A stretch of DNA of 7,677 nt from Ruminococcus sp. UBA946 (GTDB lineage: Bacteria; Bacillota; Clostridia; Oscillospirales; Ruminococcaceae). This document shows positions 1-5,989 of this stretch, one piece after another. The notes below the pieces were generated by a model that was given only the letters and a program-made list of their open reading frames with translations, had not been told where the DNA came from and made no database searches. The position numbers were made by a program, and so were the translations under genes. The stretch is from contig DBCY01000110.1 in assembly GCA_002293295.1 (NCBI GenBank), positions 511-8,187 on the forward strand, in the 5' to 3' direction. Numbering within the stretch: position 1 is the stretch's first letter; every line of letters begins with the position of its first letter.

Positions 1-4
1 TGTT

Positions 5-53
5 TGAGTATGGCAAATTTTATCTTGTTTCTGAGTACGGGAAATTTTGTCTT
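5..53. repeat. Two-copy imperfect direct repeat at left window edge
   Basis: Two 22-base units, at 5-26 and 32-53, match at 19 of 22 positions and repeat with a 27-base period. The core is TGAGTAYGGSAAATTTTRTCTT. Short tandem units like this occur as transposase-binding sites near the ends of some insertion sequences, including the IS21 family, so this could be the end of an element lying to the left. No transposase is visible inside the window, so this is inference only. The repeat itself is seen directly. Confidence 0.6.
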
Positions 54-486
54 AATTTATTTTGGCTTATTTCATTTGCTCTCTTAGTATCTGATTCTAG
101 TCTGTTCCTAGAACAGGAAGTTATTCAGCCTGACCACATCTGATCAGCGATGGTACATATTTAGTTCAGTATTAGCATGAACCCCTGTGATTTCCATATC
201 TTGTCCTGTTCTTCTATAAGTGTCCCCTGGCAAGGAATTTTTCAGGAATTGATAATTATTGTTTTACCAAGCTGTTGTAATTTGTTCTAGAAAGTACTAA
301 AGACCGTTTCCATACAGGAAAAAATATATCATTATTATGGTAGAAGTCAACCATAGCGTGATAATTTTTAAGTCTGCATCTGATAAAGCTTACTACAGTA
401 CAACTACTGTGTGTGATGATGTTAAGTTTTTAATATTTTCTATGTGTGTTTTATATTTTATTATATTTCATAATACATACCCGCTT
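54..486. other. AT-rich stretch without a convincing gene
   Basis: No open frame here has a credible start, ribosome binding site and family resemblance. It contains a short inverted repeat CTGTTC-CTA-GAACAG at 102-116. A long imperfect AT-rich inverted repeat spans about 320-369, with a core of TATGGT, 8 bases, then ACCATA, and outer A and T runs. A small stem ACAGTA-CAAC-TACTGT lies at about 396-411. On the minus strand a short frame of about 38 codons (about 151-270) includes SLPGDTYRRTGQDMEITGVH, but I recognise no family. The region most likely holds decayed or intergenic sequence between the toxin locus and whatever lies to the left. Confidence 0.5.
320..369. terminator. Weak bidirectional hairpin, possible terminator
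   Basis: The left arm has an A run followed by TATATCATTATTATGGT. The right arm is ACCATAGCGTGATAATTTTT. They can fold into an imperfect stem around an 8-base loop, with A/T tracts on both outer sides as in bidirectional terminators. It would lie downstream of the minus-strand DUF6273 remnant. The pairing is interrupted, so the call is tentative. Confidence 0.3.
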
Positions 487-654
487 TCATATATTATTCA
501 AATTAAGCCATAGAGCAGGGCGAATACCCTTATCATTATTTCCGGAAACACAGTTGCCATGAACAATTATACTTCCGTCTGTATAGACAATTACAGCGGA
601 TTGATTTTGTGTGCCGGGTGTGCGAAGCCACCATGCACATGGTTTGATTTGAGA
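487..654 (-). pseudogene. Orphan C-terminal tail of a DUF6273-like protein
   Basis: Read on the minus strand directly after the stop of the 199-aa gene and in the same frame, 55 codons run to a TGA at 487-489. The translation contains CAWWLRTPGTQNQSA near the start and GIRPALWLNLNN at the end. WWLRSPG followed by VRPALWLNL is the typical C-terminal signature of DUF6273, a domain common in Firmicutes surface proteins. There is no start codon, no ribosome binding site and none of the N-terminal part, so this is a truncated remnant. The aromatic and arginine positions look conserved, which suggests a fairly recent loss or recombination. An alternative is a tail once fused to the upstream protein, separated now only by one TAA. 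Confidence 0.7.
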
Positions 655-1254
655 TTAATTTACATATTCAATCGCTCGGTAAAAATGTGCCAAATTGTCC
701 TCGCTGCCGTTTTTTATCCGGCGGTGTGCCTTACTCAAAACAAAATTAACCGCACCATTTATCATAATGCCCGGTCCCGCCTCCTTGAGGTTGGAATATT
801 CGGCAATCCATTCACCACCTTTATGTATCGTAATCAGTAAGCCAATGTATCCCGCAAACATTTTTGCGAATGACATAAGGTTATTTTCCGGCAAATGTCC
901 GGATTTATACCCTATATGAGCTTGCTCCGCAATTGCTTCAACCATTTCAATATCTTTTTCAGCAAGCGTAAGCTCTGTGTTGAAGTTATTCTTTGCAAAA
1001 TCTATAAAGTCAATGCCATAAGCTAAAAAACGCATTTCAGTGACATTTATTTCGGCAGTTTCAGGATTTGCTTTAATAATCTCTGTGCCTTTTTGTAGTT
1101 TCTGTTCAAGTTCAACGATAGTAGGCGGTGTTTTATCACTTTTAAGAGGTGGTAATACCTTGAATGGTATACCCGCCTCTCTAAACCGTTCCGAAACGGT
1201 TTTTGGCTGTTCAAGGTTTGGAGTTTCTTTTGGTTTCTTATTGAATAATCCCAT
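655..1254 (-). CDS. DUF3806-like protein, possible second immunity protein
   Basis: A 199-aa soluble protein with no signal peptide or membrane helix. The start ATG at 1254 is supported by a GGAGG ribosome binding site 8 bases upstream. The N-terminal 60 residues are charged and low in structure (MGLFNKKPKETPN, then a proline-rich stretch). The C-terminal half has the pattern FAGYIGLLITIHKGGEWI, then GPGIMINGAVNF, then RRIKNGSEDNLAHFY. This resembles DUF3806-type domains (LGxxLGExxRxxxGGEWV with a terminal DSLxxFY), which recur in toxin-immunity neighbourhoods. It begins 24 bases after the CdiI-like gene and is probably co-transcribed with it. The immunity role is inferred from position; the DUF3806 match is from pattern memory. 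Confidence 0.7.
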   Translation of the reverse strand: MGLFNKKPKETPNLEQPKTVSERFREAGIPFKVLPPLKSDKTPPTIVELEQKLQKGTEIIKANPETAEINVTEMRFLAYGIDFIDFAKNNFNTELTLAEKDIEMVEAIAEQAHIGYKSGHLPENNLMSFAKMFAGYIGLLITIHKGGEWIAEYSNLKEAGPGIMINGAVNFVLSKAHRRIKNGSEDNLAHFYRAIEYVN

Positions 1255-1258
1255 TATG

Positions 1259-1267
1259 GTAACCTCC
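1259..1267 (-). promoter_or_regulatory. Ribosome binding site of the 199-aa gene
   Basis: The minus strand reads CCGGAGGTT here, 7-8 bases before the ATG at 1254. This fixes the start of that gene. Confidence 0.7.
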
Positions 1268-1278
1268 GGATTTATTTT

Positions 1279-2250
1279 TTATTCCCACCTGCATTTCGAG
1301 ACAAATACCTCAAACATTTTTGTAAGCTTTTCATCCGTCTTTTTTCTTCGGTTAGGTTGTTTGACAACCATTTCGCAGGTGAAAATATCATTCTCATCAA
1401 ACTCTTTATAATATACGATTTTATGAATATTCTTGTTTATCATTTCGGCTCGGATCTTGAAGATTTCATGCTCAGCTTCTTTGATTTCAAAAAAATCCGC
1501 CTTACCGTTGATTTTTTCCCAACAGGCACGGATATTATCGGAAGTAAGGTCGCAATCCTCCTCATATCCCATTCCAAAATAGAATTCCGCGATGGACTCC
1601 TCGCCTACATTCGGGCAATATGAGTAACCCTTATATATCTCTACCGCATGGTAATCTTGACTGTCAATAAAATGTGAATCTTTAGGCACTTCATATGTTA
1701 CCGACTTATACGGAGCTGTATTTGAAAGTAATTCGACTTTCCTCCTTTTTGGTGTTTTTCGGTTGCTTTTTTGAACTGAATAGTATTCCTCAGCAGCGTT
1801 GAAGCAGTCAATAACAGCTTGTCCGATTTCATCAATTGCAGCATGGGGCGGCAAATAAGCATCCTTTATAAAGCCGTCATTAATGCCTTTTACTTTAGCA
1901 CTTCTTTTATTTGACACTATTCTATATTCACGGTTTTCTTTTACTACAACGCCTACACGCATATTATTATTAAAAAACGAAACCCAGCTTTTATACTTGG
2001 AATTGTTTTTCCAAGAAGAATTGTGTTCACTTTCTTTTGACGTACTTGTGGCAAGCGAACTTGTTTCAATTACTTTTATCGCTTCAAAAATACCGTTTCC
2101 AATTTGGTTTTTATCTCCGCTATCTTTAATATTTATAAACCAATCAGAATCAACAGAAAATCCGTGAATGTGTCTGATAATCGGTATAATCAAAATACGT
2201 CCTTCACCTTTATACACTGATATAGTCCATGGTAATTCAGTAGCGCCCAT
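1279..2250 (-). CDS. Probable CdiI-like immunity protein with an extra C-terminal domain
   Basis: A 323-aa cytoplasmic-type protein, with no signal peptide or membrane helix. The start is taken as ATG 2250 (MGATELPWTISVY) because AAGGAGA lies about 10 bases upstream. A longer TTG start 7 codons earlier would sit inside that ribosome binding site. Residues about 1-154 resemble contact-dependent inhibition immunity proteins: a GNGIFEAI segment, a YKSW segment, a basic strand around NKRSAKVKG, and the closing AIDEIGQAVIDCFNAA, which parallels AEIGAALRLAL of CdiI proteins. A lysine/arginine-rich linker (about 161-172) leads to a second domain (about 173-323) that I do not recognise. CdiI-type proteins are usually nearer 100-170 residues, so this looks like a fusion of two modules. 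It lies directly downstream of the toxin domain, the classic immunity position, and probably neutralises that toxin. Confidence 0.6.
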   Translation of the reverse strand: MGATELPWTISVYKGEGRILIIPIIRHIHGFSVDSDWFINIKDSGDKNQIGNGIFEAIKVIETSSLATSTSKESEHNSSWKNNSKYKSWVSFFNNNMRVGVVVKENREYRIVSNKRSAKVKGINDGFIKDAYLPPHAAIDEIGQAVIDCFNAAEEYYSVQKSNRKTPKRRKVELLSNTAPYKSVTYEVPKDSHFIDSQDYHAVEIYKGYSYCPNVGEESIAEFYFGMGYEEDCDLTSDNIRACWEKINGKADFFEIKEAEHEIFKIRAEMINKNIHKIVYYKEFDENDIFTCEMVVKQPNRRKKTDEKLTKMFEVFVSKCRWE

Positions 2251-2260
2251 GATAAATTGG

Positions 2261-2267
2261 TCTCCTT
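2261..2267 (-). promoter_or_regulatory. Ribosome binding site of the immunity gene
   Basis: The minus strand reads AAGGAGA, about 10 bases before ATG 2250. It decides between that ATG and the longer TTG start at 2271. Confidence 0.65.
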
Positions 2268-2281
2268 TCAATAAAAGTTGA

Positions 2282-2287
2282 ATTATA
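2282..2287 (-). promoter_or_regulatory. Candidate -10 box of a separate immunity promoter
   Basis: The minus strand has a perfect TATAAT here, which would place transcription start near 2275 and give a leader of about 25 bases before the immunity ATG. No good -35 is visible at 16-18 bases; the region is very AT-rich and overlaps the base of the hairpin. An independent promoter would let immunity be made without the toxin gene. Chance occurrence in such AT-rich DNA is possible. Confidence 0.4.
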
Positions 2288-2305
2288 ATCTATAATTAAA
2301 TTTTA

Positions 2306-2338
2306 ATTACATCTCCTGTCTAAGACAGGAGATGTAAT
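2306..2338. terminator. Perfect 15-bp hairpin between toxin and immunity genes
   Basis: Arms ATTACATCTCCTGTC (2306-2320) and GACAGGAGATGTAAT (2324-2338) are perfectly complementary around a 3-base TAA loop. The hairpin begins 43 bases past the toxin stop. On the minus strand it is followed by TAAAATTTAATT, not a clean T tract, so termination may be partial. It could act as an intrinsic terminator, an RNA 3-prime end stabiliser, or an attenuator that separates toxin and immunity expression. Confidence 0.7.
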
Positions 2339-2381
2339 ATTTACAAAAGTTAAGCAAAACAATTATTAATTTAATTAACTG

Positions 2382-2810
2382 CTATGCTACAACATGAAAC
2401 CAAACACCAATGCCATCTTTGGCAAATTCTTTGATAACCGAATTTAATGTTTCTTCAATAGCATCGGTAAGTATAGTATCAGGAATAAGAACCTCAAGAG
2501 CTTTTTTGTCATAATCCCCCTGTCTCAAAGTCTTCCCACCCCATGTAATACCTTGAGAACCATCGTCAAGTGTTGCAAAGTACTTTTTCTCAAAATTCTT
2601 TAGTTTATCAACATATCGAGTCAATGCATTTTTTAATTTGCTGGGATCTTGGTAGCTTTTTGCTCCTATATCAAGGCTTTTTCTGCTTATCAAAATCCTA
2701 TTCTGATTCATATCAGCCACAGGAAAATTTTTGCCAATATTATTGCTGCCGGATGTTCCAATTGGCATATCATCAAGAATATCGCCTCGTTTAAAAGGAG
2801 CTTCAGCCCA
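2382..2810 (-). other. C-terminal nuclease toxin domain, CdiA_C/REase-fold type
   Basis: Residues about 704-845 of the toxin frame. Visible motifs are FKRGDILDDMP, then NFPVADMNQNRILISRKSLD, then AKSYQDPSKLKNALTRYVDK, and a terminal hydrophobic strand GIGVWFHVVA. This matches the layout I know from endonuclease toxin domains of the CdiA_C type: RGxxLE, then NFPxID, xxTSIKSIDL, KTYxNPSKLxxxLxxYVDKL. In that fold an acidic residue and the SxKS lysine are expected to be catalytic; here D736 and K747 are candidates. Members studied in E. coli act as tRNA nucleases; the substrate here is not known. The domain is full length and undamaged. Confidence 0.65.
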
Positions 2811-4919
2811 AACATCAATTTCGATTTTAGTAACAGGTAGTTCTAACGAACAATTTGATGTTTTCTTGATTGCTTTTCCAGCCGCTTCAGCAATTTCATC
2901 TAAAGATTCAAAACCCTCTCTTGTTATCTTTAATCCGTCAGTTTTAGACAACCCGCTTGCAGCTTCGGTAAATTCATCAATGCTTCCCAATGCGTCTGAA
3001 ACGGAAGGTATGTTATTATTTGCATATTTCACCACATCCGTTACTTTTGCGATTTCATCTGCGTTATTAATTGCAAATTTGCCGACTTTTCTTGCCGCGG
3101 ATAACGCGTCGCCCACAAGAGGAATTAAACCGACCGCGTTTATTCCGGCAAAAAGATAATCGCCATGTACCAAAGAACCTAAAACATCTCTGATGTCAAC
3201 AAGCGGAACAAAGCTGCTTGTTACCTGACCAATTACCATCGGAACACTGTCAGGTTCGCTTATAAAATCTCCGGCAACAAACCCTGCAGCAAAATCCCCG
3301 CAATACTCAAGCCAGTTTTTGTCATATGAATACGGGTCTGTACCCTCCATGTATTCTTGATAATCTGTCCGTCTGTCGCCGTCTGGGTCTTTATTAAGCG
3401 GGTCATACCATAGCGTCATTTCCAAACCATCGGACAACCTGTCGCCATCGGTATCCGCTGACATCCGGTTTGTTTCAATTACGAATTCTTCTTCATCAGA
3501 AATGCCGTCTCCATCTGTATCGCCGTCGCTTATCGGGTCAGAAACACACGGCAAGACATTAAACAATTTCAGGAGGTTAATATAAACCAGTTCGTTGCCG
3601 CTTATACGGTCATAAAAACGGGTTAAGCCATGCTTAACAAATTCACTGCCCGTCGCTTCGATACATTCAATGTAAGTCGGAAGTTTTACAGAACCGTTTG
3701 CGTCAACTGTAATCAATTTATTGCCGTTACTGTCTTCAAGGTCAAAATTTATTTCATCAACATCTAAAATTTCGTCCTCATCATAATCTTCTTCACTGTC
3801 TTGGCTTATATCACCGAAATCATCAGGCAATTGTTTTACAGCTGTTGGAAGGAATATTTTGATTTTATCGTTGTCCACAAAGTCGTCAAACATTACGTCA
3901 ATAAAGAATTCGCTGTAATTAATACGACCGTTGCCAAGTGCTGCCTCTAAGCAGTTATCCGCGCTTGTAAGCCTGATGTAATCGGTCTTGCTTCCGCTGT
4001 ACATGTTCATAACAAAGAATGTCTCTAAGTCATAATTATCTCTGAATGAATTGATGTACAGATAGCTGAGATTGTTTCCGATTGCATTGCTGTTTGTATT
4101 GCCGGGGTAAGGAGTGCAAAGGTAATCTACAACAAAACAGTATCTCTTGCTGTTCTCCCTTAAACCACCGCTTGCCTCGTCAAGGTCAAGTAAATCCTGC
4201 TTTATGCCTTTGAATGCCATATCAAGCGGAAAGTCTCTGGAATCAAGCAACATTGTGTTAATTCCCGGCAATCTGCCTATTATATCAAGCGCTTCATTAT
4301 AATTCTCCGCATAATTCTTATCGCCCATCGGAGCGACGGTACCCGTCCATATTACATAATGAATATGCGCATCAACATTGCGTCTGGCGGCTTCTGAGAA
4401 AATGCTTTCGGATGTCTGTCTCAACTCCGCTTTTTGAATTTCTAATACTTCAGCGTCAATTCCATTTGCATAAAACACTAACACAACGTCAAGGTCATCG
4501 CCGCTTTGAACATAATTACCGTCTGTTGTAAGAAGGTCGTTAAATGTTGATATTGGCATTGGAGCCGGCGCGGGAGTTATTGGCGGGTCGGAATCTTCCG
4601 GCGAAATTCCAAGGGAATCAAGCCATATTTCCATGTCTATCAGGCAGAATGTGCCTAACCCGTCAAATTCCGCATAAACCCTGTTATTGGCTTCGTCATG
4701 GAATGTTTCAATCGGCAGAAGCATATCCATATCTTCAAAATACCTGAAAATATTTAAACGCTTTATACCTTCAAACTCAGAAGATGAGGCGGAATAAATG
4801 CTAAGTGTATTTGATGTAACCGAGCTGTCAAGATTAAACGATACAGTGACTTCATCAACTTTTAATCCATCGGAATAAACAAACTCCGGAACCATGCCGA
4901 TTATCGCGGGATTGCTCAC
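2382..4919 (-). CDS. C-terminal part of polymorphic toxin: VWA-like, TSP3, pre-toxin, nuclease
   Basis: An 845-residue open frame. The apparent GTG start at 4919 overlaps the TGA of the preceding frame, but coding resemblance continues upstream in this frame as YATESGYSNAVSNPAIIG. The GTG is therefore probably internal to a longer gene broken by a 1-base loss in the AAAA run at 4957-4960. Order: beta-rich domain 1-105; proline linker 111-122; VWA-like region about 140-365 (DDLDVVLVFYANG, lacking the DxSxS metal site); acidic stretch about 366-395; TSP3 calcium repeats 461-530; pre-toxin module 537-625 (VDIRDVLGSLVHGDY, then GLIPLVGDALSAARKVGKF); toxin 704-845. The likely role is presentation of a nuclease to competitor cells. 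The immunity gene follows after a hairpin. As read it has no export signal. Confidence 0.75.
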   Translation of the reverse strand: MSNPAIIGMVPEFVYSDGLKVDEVTVSFNLDSSVTSNTLSIYSASSSEFEGIKRLNIFRYFEDMDMLLPIETFHDEANNRVYAEFDGLGTFCLIDMEIWLDSLGISPEDSDPPITPAPAPMPISTFNDLLTTDGNYVQSGDDLDVVLVFYANGIDAEVLEIQKAELRQTSESIFSEAARRNVDAHIHYVIWTGTVAPMGDKNYAENYNEALDIIGRLPGINTMLLDSRDFPLDMAFKGIKQDLLDLDEASGGLRENSKRYCFVVDYLCTPYPGNTNSNAIGNNLSYLYINSFRDNYDLETFFVMNMYSGSKTDYIRLTSADNCLEAALGNGRINYSEFFIDVMFDDFVDNDKIKIFLPTAVKQLPDDFGDISQDSEEDYDEDEILDVDEINFDLEDSNGNKLITVDANGSVKLPTYIECIEATGSEFVKHGLTRFYDRISGNELVYINLLKLFNVLPCVSDPISDGDTDGDGISDEEEFVIETNRMSADTDGDRLSDGLEMTLWYDPLNKDPDGDRRTDYQEYMEGTDPYSYDKNWLEYCGDFAAGFVAGDFISEPDSVPMVIGQVTSSFVPLVDIRDVLGSLVHGDYLFAGINAVGLIPLVGDALSAARKVGKFAINNADEIAKVTDVVKYANNNIPSVSDALGSIDEFTEAASGLSKTDGLKITREGFESLDEIAEAAGKAIKKTSNCSLELPVTKIEIDVWAEAPFKRGDILDDMPIGTSGSNNIGKNFPVADMNQNRILISRKSLDIGAKSYQDPSKLKNALTRYVDKLKNFEKKYFATLDDGSQGITWGGKTLRQGDYDKKALEVLIPDTILTDAIEETLNSVIKEFAKDGIGVWFHVVA
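3045..3311 (-). other. Pre-toxin module
   Basis: Residues about 537-625: GDFAAGFVAGDFIS, GQVTSSFVPLVDIRDVLGSL, HGDYLFAGINAVGLIP and LVGDALSAARKVGKFA. This is the hydrophobic, glycine-rich segment commonly found just before toxin domains in Firmicutes polymorphic toxins. It is thought to help release or entry of the tip. Its position between TSP3 repeats and the nuclease fits that family exactly. Confidence 0.65.
3330..3539 (-). repeat. TSP3-like calcium-binding repeats, second block
   Basis: Residues about 461-530 carry DGDTDGDGISDEEEF, ADTDGDRLSDGLE and DPDGDRRTDYQEYMEGTDP. These follow the DxDxDGxxD loop pattern of thrombospondin type-3 repeats, which bind calcium and give rigid extracellular stalks. 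Confidence 0.8.
3825..4502 (-). other. Von Willebrand A-like domain without MIDAS
   Basis: Residues about 140-365. The opening strand DLDVVLVFYANG stands where active VWA domains have a DxSxS metal-binding loop; that loop is absent. NYNEALDIIGRLPG and a later hydrophobic strand KRYCFVVDYLC fit the alternating strand-helix pattern. This is a fold-level guess based on strand order; another Rossmann-like domain is possible. Confidence 0.4.
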
Positions 4920-5989
4920 AGCATTTGAATATCCGCTTTCGGTGGCGTAAAGGTTGTTTTCACACCCGCCGCATTAATTTCAAGAGAAACGGTAAAGGGG
5001 TTTTCTGCAATATCATTAATTTCCGAAAGAATGTAGTTGCTTTCGCTGATTTTCTGTAATACTGTATATTCGCTGTCTGGAATACCATTCGTACCCGAAC
5101 TGTTCGGGTCAAGACCTAACCCTATTTCATCAGGGTCTGAAATTTTATCATCATCAGTATCCCACTTTAACGGGTCGGTGGTGTATACAAATATTTCGTC
5201 ATAGTCATTAAGACTATCGCTGTCAGTGTCAGAATTATACGGGTCGGTTCCCCCGGTGGATTCGTCAAGATTTGTCAATCCGTCACTGTCAAAATCTTCA
5301 TCTCCGTCGTTTATTCCGTTATCGTCAGTATCAGATTTTGCAGGGTTTGTCCCGATTACAAACACCTCGGAACCATCGGGGATTCCGTCACTGTCCGTAT
5401 CAGAATTGTTCGGATCGGTTTCGTATATATAAATTTCGTATACATCGGGAAGCCCATCTTCATCAGTATCGGTCGGGTCATCCCAGTTTATTTTTTCCGT
5501 TGTGTTGACAACGGGGCAAACTTCGCTTTCAGCGGTTCTTTCGTCCGAAGTCTGCTTCACTTTCACATAAAGCAGCTCAAATTCTTCCGGTTCAAACGAA
5601 TATGTAGCTTCATTTTCAACCGTTCCGGCAACAGTGAAGCTTTCTTCATCATATGAAACCAAAATTTCAAAAATGCCTGTTGGCTCAGTTGATTCCCAAT
5701 TAACAATAACCAAACCCGTATCAACGTCATAATTGGCTTCTGCCGTTATTGTTATTTCAGGGTCTGGGTCAGGTTCATCGCTTCCTTCGCCAATTGCTAC
5801 AACGGTCATTATACAGTTTTCAATAGCGGGAATAACGCCGTCCGACATAGCCGCAGATATGCCTATTTCAATGGAAGCGCCGGGATTAATGGGATTGCTC
5901 CACATCTGGCTTGCCACTTTAATAGTGTCCGTCGGCTCTTTCAAGTATCCTGCCGTTCCAAAGGTCATTGACAGTAAAATTTGAATCAA
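4916..5989 (-). CDS. Middle part of the surface protein: CBM2-like half, FN3-like, TSP3 array
   Basis: A 357-residue open frame. Its first 21 residues are out-of-frame reading; real coding starts near 5923 (KVASQMWSNPINPGASIEIG), which completes the second CBM2-like domain begun in the frame upstream. Then follow an acidic linker DEPDPDPE (71-78), a beta-rich FN3-like domain (79-148) and five or six TSP3 calcium loops (172-300; e.g. TDTDEDGLPD, SDTDSDGIPDGSE). The frame ends at 4916 after the out-of-frame tail TTFTPPKADIQML. Restoring one A in the run at 4957-4960 gives NNLYATESGYSNAVSNP and joins it to the toxin frame. It therefore has neither a true start nor a true end and is an internal fragment of one large gene. 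Confidence 0.65.
   Translation of the reverse strand: MIQILLSMTFGTAGYLKEPTDTIKVASQMWSNPINPGASIEIGISAAMSDGVIPAIENCIMTVVAIGEGSDEPDPDPEITITAEANYDVDTGLVIVNWESTEPTGIFEILVSYDEESFTVAGTVENEATYSFEPEEFELLYVKVKQTSDERTAESEVCPVVNTTEKINWDDPTDTDEDGLPDVYEIYIYETDPNNSDTDSDGIPDGSEVFVIGTNPAKSDTDDNGINDGDEDFDSDGLTNLDESTGGTDPYNSDTDSDSLNDYDEIFVYTTDPLKWDTDDDKISDPDEIGLGLDPNSSGTNGIPDSEYTVLQKISESNYILSEINDIAENPFTVSLEINAAGVKTTFTPPKADIQML
5090..5476 (-). repeat. TSP3-like calcium-binding repeat array
   Basis: Five to six units with DTDxDGxxD loops separated by EIYIYETDPNN-type spacers, at residues about 172-300 of the middle frame. The array is a likely calcium-rigidified stalk between the carbohydrate-binding head and the rest of the protein. 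Several loops have drifted (TDDDKISDPDE, SSGTNGIPD). Confidence 0.8.

Noticed and set aside
102..116. CTGTTC-CTA-GAACAG as a LexA/SOS operator
   Set aside because: The arm order is opposite to the Firmicutes GAAC-N4-GTTC box and there is no gene start next to it.
559..840. Plus-strand open frame of 93 codons
   Set aside because: It lies antisense to the DUF6273 tail and the 199-aa gene, has no family resemblance, and the minus strand carries clear protein signatures.
1040..1411. Plus-strand open frame of 123 codons
   Set aside because: It is antisense to two well-supported minus-strand genes and spans their intergenic gap; composition is that of a shadow frame.
2731..3159. Plus-strand open frame of 142 codons
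   Set aside because: It is antisense to the toxin and pre-toxin domains, whose motifs are clear on the other strand.
4950..4962. Programmed -1 ribosomal frameshifting at the A run
   Set aside because: The phase GTG AAA ACA does not give a classic X-XXY-YYZ slippery heptamer and I see no strong downstream stem; a deletion or base-call error is simpler, especially with four other lesions nearby.
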